A stretch of DNA of 64,000 nt from Verrucomicrobium spinosum DSM 4136 = JCM 18804 (GCF_000172155.1 NZ_ABIZ01000001.1:6171105-6235104), one strand, 5' to 3'. Counted from the stretch's first letter, positions 23,901-29,885 are shown. A program made the numbers and translations. Notes: generated by a model from the sequence alone, not told the origin.

Positions 23901-26900
23901 GATACGGACATGGTGCCATTACCGACAGAGCCGAGGTTCAACGTGGCCGACTGTCCAGCCTGGGACGTTATCACAATCTCCGAAGCCCCTGCCAGCAACC
24001 GCAACCCTGCAATGTCCTGCACCGTCGCCGCAGCCCCATTGCCCACCATTTCCAGAACACCCCCGCCCATTTGCAATGGCGTGCCACGCACAGCCAGCAG
24101 CTGGGCCCCAGTGCCAGTTGCCGTGCTGGCACTGCCTTGGGCAACGGCAATGGATGTTGGATCCCCCGTGAAACCCTGGCCCTGATTTTCGATGATGATG
24201 CCCGTGATGGCTCCGGTACCGTCCACACTGCTGACACGCGCACGGAAACTCGCCCCACCGCCGCCTGCAACGGTAATGACGTTACCCACCGCATAACCTG
24301 ACCCACCATTCAGCACCTCCATGCTCGTCAGTGCATTCGTGTTTGTCACCCGGTTGTTGTTGTTGGCGGAGTAGTCCAACACCAGCCGTCCATCCATCAC
24401 ATTCAGCCCTTCCACCGTGGAAGCACCTGCGGTGCTGCCCAAAAGGCGCGCACTGCCACGTCCGATTTTGCTGATGGTGGAGTTCACCATGCTGCCACCG
24501 TCGTTCACCCGTGCCGCAATATCCACATTGCCCCCTGCGTTGGCATAGATGCGAAGGTCCCGGTTATAAGTCTGGATCACCGACGCACCCGAACCGCCAG
24601 CCGGGTCACCGGGAGTAGAACGGTTGTTCAGGGTGATCGATCCTGTCCCCCTTCCAAAAGTCACCGTGCCCGTTTCGTTCTCGCCCCCCAGCATGGAGTT
24701 GCCCGTCTGATTGGTGCTATCCCCACCCACACCCCAGCTGTCGAGGTTGAAGACCTGCCCGGCCGTGGTCAGCATCAGCGCCAGGTTGCTGCCACCCGTG
24801 GATCCGCTTCCGCCCATCTGCAGACCCGCAAACCCGCTGGACGAGCTGGGGGTGATTCCCGCTGTCCAAAAGTCACCCGTGATCCCGGACATCAGCCGCA
24901 TGTAGCCCCTCTCCAGGTAGATCCTGCCCTGGGCCTCCCATTGCTGGTAAATGTTCACATTCAGATCCTCCGCTCCCCCAATCTGAAACCGGGTCACGGT
25001 ATTTTCGTTCGAGCTGCCAACGGCACCGGCCACCGCTCCCGCCGCCGTGTCTTTGAAGACACCCTTCAAATTCAGAATACCGTTGCCCGAATTGTAAGTG
25101 GAGATGAGTTGCGGATCCGTGATGTTTGTGTCGGAGGATATCCCGCTGGGATCTCCATAAATGTCACCATACATGGTAAGCGTCGTGTCTGATGACGCGG
25201 CAATTCGCGCGGAGTGAAGGGACGCCAGACCGGCAGAATCCACGTTGTTCACCACGAAGTCCCCATCCCACGTGTTGTGCCCGGAGTAGCTTTGCAATGC
25301 GGAAACGGAAGAGCTGAGCAACCCCACGGTGATCTGCTTCTGCCCGCTGACATGAATGCCACCAGAAAGTCCAAAGTTCCCAAGTCCATCCACCAGCACC
25401 CCCGTGCTGTTCTGGATGGCGAGAGGATCTCGCAGCACCAGAGTGCCCTGGTGCACGATGGTTGCGCCAGTGTACGTATTGGCAGCCTGGAGATAGATGG
25501 TGCCAGCCCCAGTTTTGATGAGATCACCACTACCTGCCAACACAGAGTCAATGAATCCCTCTGTATAGCTGCTCGACAACGTGTTGTTGGACGAGCGAAG
25601 CCAGACAGCACTGTGATGCAGGTAGAAGTCTGAGGTGCCAGCGTCTATCGTGCCACCACGTATAAACTGCTGGATGTTCAAGTTGCCGCTGTTGCTGTTG
25701 TAGTCTCCGGTTGCCCCGAAGACGATCATCCCCGACGTAAGGTTCACCGTGGTGTTGGGCGCAAGTTCGAAGAGGACCCGGTTGCCGTCTTGATCGTTGG
25801 CCGTCAGATCCGCAGGATTGCTCACCCCAGTCGTGTAGTCTTGCGCGAAAACCAGAGAGTTGAATGTGAGATCTTCCGTGACCCGATAAACCGAATCCCA
25901 ACGGGTCTGGCTGGCCGCAGTGATTGTGTCCAAACCAAAGCCACCCGTCAGCCGCACGTTGTCAGATGCCAGCACGTTGCCAGCATGCAGCGCCATGTCC
26001 TCAGTGAACGCGTGAGTGGGGGAACTGACAGTCTTGTTGTTGTAATCTGACGCCGTCATTGGGCGCAGAAACAGCTGCCCCGGCTGTGAAGTGGCATCCA
26101 CCATCATCAAATCTCTCGCCACCCAGGGATATTCGTCTTCCCGCCCGGCATTGATCAACCCCATCTGATAGCGCTCCGCCCCTCCAAAGGCCCCTACCAT
26201 CACGCCATGGGAAACTTGACCAGCCCCTGTTCCAGCCGTTGGCGCATTGTTGAGCCGCATGGTAACCGTGTTTGCCACCAAGGCCCCGGCCGTGGTGCCA
26301 AACGACTGGTTGGAACCATAAACTGTAAACTGGGCTGCGGCGTTCTGTTGGATTTCCACACCGTCGAGAAGGACATTCACCCCACCTGCGGACTCCGCTG
26401 TACCGAAACCTGCCGCCCCATAAGTGAACACCAGAGTTCCCATGGTCTCAGTGGAGCCAGAGGCATTGCCGTAGTACCTCAGTTGGGAGCGGTGATTCAG
26501 CCCCAACCCTCCAAGACGTATTTCGCCATCGTCAGAAAGTCGGTCAGTATTGGCGCTGCCACGGTCATCAATCCACAAAGAACCATCACGCTCCGTACTG
26601 ATGATCGTGCCCGCGCCATTGAGGGTCCCATTGGCCCCGGACAACAGCACGGAAGCATTCGCATTGTCGTTGTTCGTGCCCCGGGCAATGCGCAGTTCGC
26701 CATCAAATCCGCTGCCATGCCCCTGCAGTTGCAACCGGCCGGTGTCCAGCTTCGTCACCAGGCCGCCCCCCAGCAAGGCTCCCGTGATCCTTGATATCCG
26801 GTCGTTGCCTGCATTGCCCAGCTGCAGAATGTTGGAGCTGCCGGTCACGATTTCCAGATCCCCTGAAAACACCTGGGGAGTGGCCCCTGCATTGGTTGTA

Positions 26901-27703
26901 AAGATGAGGTGTCCCGCATTCAATTGAATGCCCGCTGTCTGAGTCGTGTCCGTCCGTTCAAAGCGGAAAATCGGGCGCACCCGCAGCCCGCTGGAAATCG
27001 AACCGTCACCCACCACCAGCAGGTTGGCACCCAGTACATTTCCTGAACCTGAAATCCTGACCTCGCCGTCACCCACAACCCTCAGGGTGCCGATGCCGGC
27101 CACCACCTGGGTGGGCGTGCCCGTACGGTTGAAGTTCACGAGAGCTCCACTGTCATTGCTCCCGAAATCCACCGTGACATCATTTCCGTTTCCCGTCCAT
27201 GTCCCCCGTAGCTCCAGGCTCCGGTTGGCAAGAATTGTCAGAGAATCCTGAAGCACCACATCCGCGTCGATCCGGTCAGAATTGTTCGGGCTGATGCCTG
27301 ATCCAGTCCTGTGGTCGATGACTGCCCAGGCACCCATGTTGTCAAACGTGAGGGCATTGGCACCTCCTCGAACTCCGAGCACATAGTAGTTGGAGTTGTT
27401 CGTGTCACCCAATTGCAATTGCCCCAAGGTGACCGGCACATCCAGTGTAATCGTTCTGTTGCCACCGATGTTGGCTATCACTTTTGCCACGTCCCCCGCC
27501 GCTCCTCCGGGGACGCTGCCGCTCCAGTTGCCAGACACCCCCCAAGATCCATCTCCGGTCTGGGTCCAGGTGCCCTCTGCGGCCCTTGAGCAGTTGTCCA
27601 TGTCGACCAGCACCATGCCAGCCCAGATCGCAGCAGCCTTAAGCATCACGAAGAAGCCGGGCTTCGAGAATGGAGTTACATTGTATGAACGTCGGCAATT
27701 CAT
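8960..27703 (-). CDS. Giant autotransporter-associated beta-strand repeat protein with PEP-CTERM tail
   Basis: A single uninterrupted frame of 6247 codons. After a signal-like N-terminus (Met at residue 1 or 20, cleavage region SRAAEG) it has the usual N-terminal GTWTQTGDGSWGVSGNWS block. Then come many PATR-type beta-strand repeats of the form L-I-K-T-G-x-G-x-L-x-L...N-x-Y-T-G...V-x-x-G-x-L, clear examples being near 25.5, 23.0, 17.4, 15.1 and 9.8 kb. These predict a long right-handed beta-helix on the cell surface. The C-terminus is VPEPGRSLLLLAASAFLLL plus an Arg cluster: a PEP-CTERM sorting signal, not an autotransporter barrel. Known of PEP-CTERM proteins: they are processed by exosortase. 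Inferred: adhesin or matrix protein handled by the pilin-like cassette downstream. Confidence 0.9.
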   Translation of the reverse strand: MNCRRSYNVTPFSKPGFFVMLKAAAIWAGMVLVDMDNCSRAAEGTWTQTGDGSWGVSGNWSGSVPGGAAGDVAKVIANIGGNRTITLDVPVTLGQLQLGDTNNSNYYVLGVRGGANALTFDNMGAWAVIDHRTGSGISPNNSDRIDADVVLQDSLTILANRSLELRGTWTGNGNDVTVDFGSNDSGALVNFNRTGTPTQVVAGIGTLRVVGDGEVRISGSGNVLGANLLVVGDGSISSGLRVRPIFRFERTDTTQTAGIQLNAGHLIFTTNAGATPQVFSGDLEIVTGSSNILQLGNAGNDRISRITGALLGGGLVTKLDTGRLQLQGHGSGFDGELRIARGTNNDNANASVLLSGANGTLNGAGTIISTERDGSLWIDDRGSANTDRLSDDGEIRLGGLGLNHRSQLRYYGNASGSTETMGTLVFTYGAAGFGTAESAGGVNVLLDGVEIQQNAAAQFTVYGSNQSFGTTAGALVANTVTMRLNNAPTAGTGAGQVSHGVMVGAFGGAERYQMGLINAGREDEYPWVARDLMMVDATSQPGQLFLRPMTASDYNNKTVSSPTHAFTEDMALHAGNVLASDNVRLTGGFGLDTITAASQTRWDSVYRVTEDLTFNSLVFAQDYTTGVSNPADLTANDQDGNRVLFELAPNTTVNLTSGMIVFGATGDYNSNSGNLNIQQFIRGGTIDAGTSDFYLHHSAVWLRSSNNTLSSSYTEGFIDSVLAGSGDLIKTGAGTIYLQAANTYTGATIVHQGTLVLRDPLAIQNSTGVLVDGLGNFGLSGGIHVSGQKQITVGLLSSSVSALQSYSGHNTWDGDFVVNNVDSAGLASLHSARIAASSDTTLTMYGDIYGDPSGISSDTNITDPQLISTYNSGNGILNLKGVFKDTAAGAVAGAVGSSNENTVTRFQIGGAEDLNVNIYQQWEAQGRIYLERGYMRLMSGITGDFWTAGITPSSSSGFAGLQMGGSGSTGGSNLALMLTTAGQVFNLDSWGVGGDSTNQTGNSMLGGENETGTVTFGRGTGSITLNNRSTPGDPAGGSGASVIQTYNRDLRIYANAGGNVDIAARVNDGGSMVNSTISKIGRGSARLLGSTAGASTVEGLNVMDGRLVLDYSANNNNRVTNTNALTSMEVLNGGSGYAVGNVITVAGGGGASFRARVSSVDGTGAITGIIIENQGQGFTGDPTSIAVAQGSASTATGTGAQLLAVRGTPLQMGGGVLEMVGNGAAATVQDIAGLRLLAGASEIVITSQAGQSATLNLGSVGNGTMSVSRVQRHRGGVLNFVLAGAGSASISLSGNNVSSGFLGAWATYGEGSGEATSWAALNGTLVEAFTDYVANVLATGNHTDVTTDLLLGGDASTSTLRFNDGLQRALDLGGHLLTMEQGGILVTSSQSGDVDLSNGTLTSAWENDAGGNDLVIHQYGGGVFKVGAQIVDDAVNGRAVTLVTAGSGIIDLSGNSLGNTYTGGTVLNRSTVVISQENQLGAAPAAVSADNLWFHGGTLRSMENVTLSANRGILIGGGGATFEVDAGKALRIDGVLASETNVVAGYSASHMWGDITKTGGGTLELFNGNANNTFAGHLDVQEGIVAVLSNADDVLGTNRNYLDGTTIRSGGVLLLNAPANDQISREWLVMDGGTLRVDLSGGNWQYSLGGMVTFNQDSTIEVASGDTLYMNRFGGTMEGAGSLIKTGRGSVQLMENSVDFTGQIVVLEGSIWNRSLADGYGTLDGTPGSKGQAILLGNDGVVTSVNNGEVNIGFSVNNGGSNGSFLGTSSSVGSSSNAAAVDAFSQDYYINNDIIVRLEGAGSTSNQNKRLRIYGHTYNGQTYKINGDIYLNDDLLIAPNQSDSETLTMGERAHIELNGDLYGDRNLQLYVEQNGNVTDPDNSFYALYKLSGDNSAYTGKLIVGGNSDAHVRVYARPLSAEALPSLIDLETNGYLDLRLAMPGTGSKTITLADLDTETGITTGRIIVDMSDTGAEFNLVAYNLTNQNYDSVLTDLNIAAAPAYDDQDPTTAINAAAGVTNLIKDGPGYLRINNASNSYSGYTLVRGGTLLLEHNQAMGVFNASDLSTQTFVNVDPETLTPIPGATGSIDLRGRDFRPSDALTEIFHISGMGDRGLGALRNTTGTSNVGHIIVYGDASIGGSSTGTMTRHTSGSNEVAAILDMGGAGNSLSKIGANEWRFHNVDIRNRTGATLNIYEGEVKFENNGALGGGGLIDGTTYGNNLDGLTINVVYNRKPYDGLDPANGTRTYDPLNPPSIHTGTTGNAVIDSRLSFGTYWGNHAANTKVTDFFDNFTVNLNNGTWQREGHGETGRTFDQIFGTGVVINLTGGGIGRDAAGNGNLFDMQGGASGYNSTLGVFDHPGITEIQGVFDNTSSGNNGTGFTVRGSRELRLTGDSVAFDGDILIKQSTGRWITNSFDRANGGQAASQYTNMSLAGANGSMRNAGSITLTRWGSLALLNGDANNDDRLNDGGFMNLRNGYLLLNTHATETNRENLGHVVADIGTNYLYVDTTAGGKFDGSFQTFTRNNGGVLKIYATDPADTFGGGAGDDVRIKVEDTTGLVTVGSGAAGTSTTNVVVGVFGTVIPTLQTPTISSHTRPLASVQGSYMMSGGGTGLMTLDNGYLRPLTAAEFSTTPDAGSNWMVNRYISPTGGNYSDRNNYADRNVTADTVINSLSISFDAAASGQALATSAKDTVIIDGAATLKIDSGIINIISFAEANSANLEAVIRGGTLDMNGGAAIINSNTLWHDLDRDTPNWYELMTGNSSFIRSNITNVTDLVKTGRDNLYLDTWNDFTGNISVSEQSSLVVRHGGALGLGAAGREVLVGGGAAFLLEYGTNISGIDLRVTNTFQGSATVLRNEGSTHSSWGGDVILDVADAAGSSEGQSYTITARNNGTLTLYGNVYTDNNDRFSDSDAFVDPPLVTTNIGESYTLNLRGQFRDVKTGNLGTDPANAAVTSIYRTGDSETRLDANHSLRFQMTGHDEGNVNVYQQWDATGRLDLNRGYFRIMYDPAQGGFLTEGANALIQGNDYWTRAALGVDSSTNTGTYHSHLMLTKAGQVFNWANILYVYNNNRDGTLSIGGEQESGKVYIGSADGANYQIVFENQGGDRDLRFTQVRGGELVINARLLDNGSSVNAIATVSGPGTVTFNANGAGASTVERWNFTGGEAVWQGQVSDGGLLGDNRFAVSTAQALFGGGDLTLNGDTAAVARTQNMTGNVWVLNGGSMVRVNSGAGSTTNLNLGAAAATLTKRAGGTMAFVEEGAGSSNITLQATGVTGSGIMSWAVYGNSATGITDFASNGTGGAIEAYSGYTSGTVEGDYTPSANMDVAGDVAFTGAANANTLRLAAPVNLSLDGQSMTLAGGAILVTSGNTGFNSISGGTLTSAFDADLAEAGTSRDLMIHNWGTGGKLTIGATITNDGANKVNLVHGGTGTMVLTADNTYTGDTYLNGGVLEISSDGQLGDVNGGVAQLIRVNVGGSNGTANGSLTFFGGGGGSGAAGTFTANSSNQVTGVSVTSGGSGYTSGLYVNAKADGTGSAGIWAILDSGNLHFDGGTLKVTNDINLNGARTIFLGANGGTLEVAAGSTLTINGYITSEFSHINGTNGYTANHLGLSDQPASDRNPDIGDLVINGGGTVVLTGAPDGTVRANVYNSYGGITWINDGTLWLASAGSTGSGILGTHRSWVDSTVIGAEGTLMLNMTSDSTIYEWFTVRGDGYQGNGTFRTAGTVRTYNLAGQISLESDAVFNLKNGSHINLNNGGGDTFGSGDIIKIGTGEFRFYGNMPEWTGNYVSSGGNTRLYGAASLQGAQGMTLERNTYFGYGAGSTSVDEFRDRLGDNMAITTDGYVKLRMEAGAGIFSGKEKVGTLTVAGGQVGIEFDLGADLFGGAPRLQGDTAGWHFTEIVRQAGASVHLRNFDAGTSFADGSFNPATGANQAVVQVDIAPLLYGSGDGSNGNRAIAVGFFGGTRPAWIGVDGAAQRYNEEYTSNRLVTVDTNEQGEKFLRPLYDSEYREVSNPDTAQTSTIALDAQGLTADQNLKIVGVTTDSSIGVGQLTDRRNSFLTIGATPVEVNSLTFASETFADGSASGRGNFTAIYMDADGELKINSGVIQLSNTGVQNFNGAAWADRNLDIRSAINGGSVNFNGQEAHFSVGGLWAHYNSSDSLNAYRGSDGDNNYLFMNSSIRNANGLTKTGQASLILAARNYYTGTTSVNQGALYARHDNALGFSDRVVISGSGTLVIGFGARVADTDLYIGKISGNNTALQIENNSFWAGDVILDNVDSAGAAGYGRNFTPRIFNNTTGTGTIQGNIYGGPTAIATGPGLTDSRMFSTYTGAAGLFDLRGRISDTVSGSIGGPITELNQSQLLRMEVVATTNEASVQLWQSYDTAGRIRLLQGGLFYQGTGDFYTAAAAASANSNPLNPMVGLQMGGRSVMSGDGETAGDNLGFFLVNAGSNFNLKSWEVGVETYDPLNLTGNDNYGRGNTTGNSTMGGLNLEGEVVFGTGEGTVTLTQSTRQTSAYDRDLRLLAVNGGTATFNVSFVDGGSNVNSSITKIGGGVVNLAGSSAGAGSVESVHVMGGILNLTNYGEHNNRRVGAGAGLLLAGGTLVMDASGASFTENFGGLAVRQGGSGLVAAGNGAGNFGTLLIGGASIDRSNNGTLHFQSIGGGVIQFTNGGMASITRLGSYATFGANASATPYASAWAATDASGQVIAYTHAPGEVDQFGAGLNTDVTTDHELSGATEAASLRFNTNTGSITTDGGVHTLSLSDGGILFTSDYGTGAAFDSNVSLTTAAAATDLVIHNFATGMVNFNAGITGAQNVIFSGAGTLTLGGTNNYTGATHINGNSIVAFDSVARFGATSEFYLNGGTLRYTGSGTSTAITQHITLGGGNGIIDVSDAGGRLIFRGSAINQFSSETNNVISSYGANNPNNGGLVIVGAGTVQFGDRSMSAITSDDFLGIRNNYTGLTVLGDGVNALRVDIQGQPNDGNYDATVFGANESWADATVIRNNVTMEFSSRRGDGARDGQVRFLEWFQIGEKEGDQITFDGTTQRQPTFDGVLNVVGDLTFIARGNLYADAGGTGNSEFLINPNQGGIYGTGNIIKKGDGNLRFYTGLHEWSGDLDVQDGYLGLQMNGGALFHPGGKVYFGDVAGMETSAIQLRIENRFVGNSTTSIDGADIDLTFNRDIIVRDDLRQMVTIGAGYLPQSSTISFMNSIHLGSDSNNVVRFYYEDTTNLDPALVGHNQHAVFDITGSLSGNNSLLVEPNEGNNANDDHDIFFTIWLRGDNSQWTGSLLIGNDNGPVVDFDDTAVVRLGHENAIGQQTITLRNNSFLQLAGMDRTFTQDILYSGTNPWSSKVQNASETEMAVTFETNKTGVDFQDVGVGLSDGVAATRFGGGSARLNVVKQGTGITVFGFSTGGGADIDGFSDYTGTTTVAEGILTSGSNNSFSPYSRFHVQSGAELSFYFDQAEIGFDSTIGSLVGGPGALVDIDGGGTMQVGGDDTHDADYSGEITGIGNLYKVGTGTQRISGANTFYASNLAVISGTLVFGSNESLGVSDTIQLGGVQLLTVNPIDARVELLLDGTADAVTQGVMMNNFDGNDEGITLIGTRATSGSYGFAETSYVYGYGNFFAVAEGASTFSFGGSVGNNGSDEWATSITKVGAGRVELRNYNSYGNYQAAGVAIDGGTIVRHGTLALYNSDSLGTTVVEMGDKVTPLASGAYLATTGSLLTTDKGGEFDATSNGAGGAGNGAFINVKAEVDGVAVTGADIGKRILVKDEGRNPERNGVYVVTSVDPATGLMSLVRAADFDESGEMNYGTSITVAAGVTQAGGAYFMAAKDVAQVNGVDTDPVYWEKELQNPEIALLTSVDGIAIYNAVDINGTNGTGRISIGGDHTVGGSTFFGDITFQDADGVATSRELSLTSASDEENLDGGVGVVFRGAITEAVIDDILSIRKTGEGTVTLASSLNTYSGKTTVEEGTLAMLEEGTVGNSQWIEVHQGATFDTSQVTGGIYVYDHVISGNGTLRPDAGNTLQIGTDGGAGMLRPGMSSDPADPAKAGNLIGTLTVDGNLTLSGDSGGAVRLVLQLGAGAADYNDAAAFSEHLGAGDFNTWLTSADRGAFYDGLTAGNHDRLVVNGEFSIDAGGYIVVDNADSGFNPQFGDVFNLIDWADLYQNDFDFGGDLRLGGALGDLSLPTLSGGLFYDTTLLESHGVLMVVPEPGRSLLLLAASAFLLLRRRRRMHD
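11300..12420 (-). repeat. Tail module B, copy 2 (inside the giant gene)
   Basis: Follows super-repeat copy 3 and parallels the segment after copy 1: IIKKGDGNLRFYTG unit, FNRDIIVRDDLRQ block, NSIHLGSDSNN block, LRGDNSQWTGSLLIGND block, VVKQGTGITVFG unit. The lower boundary is approximate. Confidence 0.5.
12421..16400 (-). repeat. Super-repeat A, copy 3 (inside the giant gene)
   Basis: Same block order: DRLGDNMAITTDGYV, FLRPLYDSEYRE, EVNSLTFASETF, GNIYGGPTAIATGPG, LWQSYDTAGRIRLLQGG, LVNAGSNFNLKSW, SSITKIGGGVVNLAGSS, GRLIFRGSAINQF. About 4.0 kb, compared with about 4.1 kb for copies 1 and 2. Confidence 0.65.
16401..20555 (-). repeat. Super-repeat A, copy 2 (inside the giant gene)
   Basis: Same block order as copy 1: DRLNDGGFMNLRNG, LRPLTAAEFS, VINSLSISFD, GNVYTDNNDRFSDSD, VYQQWDATGRLDLNRGY, LTKAGQVFNWAN, AIATVSGPGTVTFNANG, LEVAAGSTLTING. 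It joins copy 3 directly with no tail module between. Confidence 0.65.
21400..22665 (-). repeat. Tail module B, copy 1 (inside the giant gene)
   Basis: Follows copy 1 of super-repeat A. It contains a PATR unit (SLIKTGRGSVQL), an NDIIVRLEGAGS block, a GDIYLNDD-like block, a LSGDNSAYTGKLIVG block and a LIKDGPGYLRI unit. The same order recurs after copy 3. The lower boundary is approximate. Confidence 0.5.
22666..26790 (-). repeat. Super-repeat A, copy 1 (inside the giant gene)
   Basis: Boundaries are approximate and set by corresponding PATR units at the ends. The copy shares a fixed order of blocks with copies 2 and 3: DRLSD..G block, FLRPM..SDY block, LTFNSLVF block, GDIYGDPS block, IYQQWEAQGRIYLERGY block, TTAGQVFNL block, STISKIGRGSARLLGS block, and LEVDAGKALRIDG-type block. 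Similarity is at the protein level and diverged. The order of blocks is directly read; copy number and ends need alignment. Confidence 0.65.
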
Positions 27704-27951
27704 GGTGACTCTAATGGATGGGAAGAAGCGTCGGAGGCTGACCCGATTTATTCGAGTCGGGATTATCCTATGCTGTGTGCCAGACTCCGATCCATTAGCT
27801 GATGGTTTGTATTTACATCAACCATACTACAGCGAGCGGTTGCACAATCGCGCTAAGCTTGCTAAAGCTTTTGCTTACAACGGGTTGCTTGCAGGTTCAC
27901 ACGACGCGCGCAAGGTGATTGAGTGCGTCGCACGCGCACTTCACATCGCAT

Positions 27952-29175
27952 ATGCCGCTCTCCGCACCATCTGCTTGGCTACCGGCCGTCTGGCTGTTGG
28001 CGACCACCTCCATCTCCCCTGTTTCCAGCTTGGTTGCAGCAGAGGCCACCCCTCGAGAAACCGGACGCCCTTACCTGCTGCATGAATGCAAGCCTGGGCC
28101 CTGGGGAAAGCTCAGCTACTTCTACTTCTATTTGGAGGCCCCCGACCATGTGGTGGCCCAGTTCCCCATGCCCAGTCCGGTGACACGATGGACCTTCGAC
28201 GGCAGGGGTTTCGACACCGTACGGGGACGCCTCTCAGAAGCCGGTGTCCCCAGTGGCACCCTGGACAGGTTGTTTTCTGAGCGCCGCATGGTCAAAGATG
28301 CCCGCCATGTGCATCTCTTTCCCACCAGGTCGGATCTCGAATCGCTCTCTCCCACAGTGCGGAGCACTGTCTATGCCGAACTGGCCAGCCTCCCTGCCAA
28401 CGAATTCCATTATTCCCCCATCTTCTTCCTCTCAGACACTGTAGAAGAATGGGCCCAGGATTCCCAGCTTCCCAGCAGAATCGTGGAGAAGATAAAACTC
28501 ATGAGCTACAAGGTGGGAGAGGCCTTGGTTTTTTCTGACATCCCCTACTTGGTCAGCATCGCAGAATCAGACGCAGAAGCGCGCATGCTGGTGCGGAAAA
28601 TGACCCGGGTGAGAACGCTGATGGCACGGTTGGAAATCTCCAAGACAGAATCTGTGGCCCCTCTCCTTGCGTACTGGTCAACGGGCCTTGGGCTGCGTCG
28701 GAAAGAACTGGAGCCTCTGATCAATGCCATCTCGCAAACAGAGGGCGTCTCCCACCTGGACCTGTTGCATCTCTTGCCGCCCCTCCCACGCAAGCTGCTC
28801 TACACGTATCCCGATGCAAGCCATGCGGCCATGGGACGGCTTCCGGACTGCCACTGGACGTGTTTGAATTTTTTCAATTTCCAGCCTCAAAACTATTTCC
28901 TAGACACCAGGCTGGCCACCAGCGCGGTACTGGGCAGCTTTGACCGGGTGTCCACGCCCTACCGCTATGGTGACATCCTCATGTTCGTGAACCGGGATGG
29001 GCAAGCCGTGCATTCCGCCACCTATATTGCGGATGACCTGGCCTACACCAAAAACGGCATGACCATGATGGCCCCCTGGGTGGTCATGCGTCTGGGCGAT
29101 CTCCAAAAGCTCTACGGGGTATCACCGGAAGGCACCCGGATCGAAGGATTCCGCCACAAGGTGCCCTCACCATAG
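27952..29175 (+). CDS. Secreted protein of unknown function with a possible NlpC/P60-like C-terminal region
   Basis: The ATG at 27952 is preferred over an in-frame TTG at 27919 because it opens directly on a signal peptide (PLSAPSAWLPAVWLLATTSISPV.. ending VAAEA). About 407 residues. The C-terminal third has a Cys in a short helix-like stretch (DCHWTCLNFFNF) and, about 60 residues on, a His-containing strand pair (AVHSATYIADDLAYTKNG). That spacing and context resemble the Cys-His arrangement of NlpC/P60-type peptidases or amidases; I could not confirm a family. It is divergent from the giant surface-protein gene (248 bp apart), so it could share its regulation. It converges on the response-regulator gene with a 5-bp gap. 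Confidence 0.6.
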   Translation: MPLSAPSAWLPAVWLLATTSISPVSSLVAAEATPRETGRPYLLHECKPGPWGKLSYFYFYLEAPDHVVAQFPMPSPVTRWTFDGRGFDTVRGRLSEAGVPSGTLDRLFSERRMVKDARHVHLFPTRSDLESLSPTVRSTVYAELASLPANEFHYSPIFFLSDTVEEWAQDSQLPSRIVEKIKLMSYKVGEALVFSDIPYLVSIAESDAEARMLVRKMTRVRTLMARLEISKTESVAPLLAYWSTGLGLRRKELEPLINAISQTEGVSHLDLLHLLPPLPRKLLYTYPDASHAAMGRLPDCHWTCLNFFNFQPQNYFLDTRLATSAVLGSFDRVSTPYRYGDILMFVNRDGQAVHSATYIADDLAYTKNGMTMMAPWVVMRLGDLQKLYGVSPEGTRIEGFRHKVPSP

Positions 29176-29180
29176 CCCGG

Positions 29181-29885
29181 CTATTCCACAGCCCCATGCT
29201 TGCGAGCCTCAGCCCAGCGGATGGCGTAGCGGGTCACGGCGGCGCCATCCTCCAGGTTCAGCTTGTTCTTGATGTTCATGCGGTGCACGTCCACCGTCTT
29301 GGGACTGATCCGCATTGATTCAGCCACCTGATGGGTGCTTTTGCCCTCACCCAGATGCTGAAACACCTCAAATTCCCGGTCGCTCAGGTTGTGGAGCCCG
29401 CTATCAGGCCGGGGTTGCACCCCGGAGGAGAACGCCATCAGCACCCGGTCAGTCATTTTATGACTAACTGCCACCCCTCCTTGCGAGACACGAGTTAAAG
29501 CACTCTCAAACACATCGTGGGGTGCATTTTTCATGATGTATCCTTTGGCTCCCGCCTTGAGCGCCCTCTCAGCGTAGAGATCCTCCTCGTGCATGGAGAC
29601 CACCAGCACATGCATCTGATTGTGTGTGGCATGCAGGTCCTTGATCAGTTCCAGGCCGCTCCGGTCTGGAAGCGTGATGTCCACAATCAGAACATTGGGT
29701 TCATCCTGTGCGATTTTCTCCACCGCCTCTGCGGCCGTGCCCGCCAGCCAGGCGCACTCGAAGCCTGGCAGACTCTCAACAAAGACTTTCATGCCTTCCT
29801 GCATGAAAGTATGGTCCTCCACTATGCCGACCCTGCAGGTCGGGTCGCTCTTGCGGCGGGTGGGCTCGGGAATTTGAATCGTCAT
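29181..29885 (-). CDS. NarL/FixJ-family response regulator
   Basis: 234 residues. An N-terminal receiver domain has acidic residues in VEDH, the phosphoacceptor Asp69 in VLIVDITLPD, and Lys119 in GYIMKN. The C-terminal LuxR-type helix-turn-helix spans about residues 167-225 (LSDREFEVFQHLGEGKS..., recognition helix around SPKTVDVHRMNIKNKL). It receives phosphate from a histidine kinase and binds DNA. The kinase gene lies 24 bp upstream on the same strand and a binding-protein gene precedes that, so the three form an operon. The target genes are not visible. Confidence 0.95.
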   Translation of the reverse strand: MTIQIPEPTRRKSDPTCRVGIVEDHTFMQEGMKVFVESLPGFECAWLAGTAAEAVEKIAQDEPNVLIVDITLPDRSGLELIKDLHATHNQMHVLVVSMHEEDLYAERALKAGAKGYIMKNAPHDVFESALTRVSQGGVAVSHKMTDRVLMAFSSGVQPRPDSGLHNLSDREFEVFQHLGEGKSTHQVAESMRISPKTVDVHRMNIKNKLNLEDGAAVTRYAIRWAEARKHGAVE

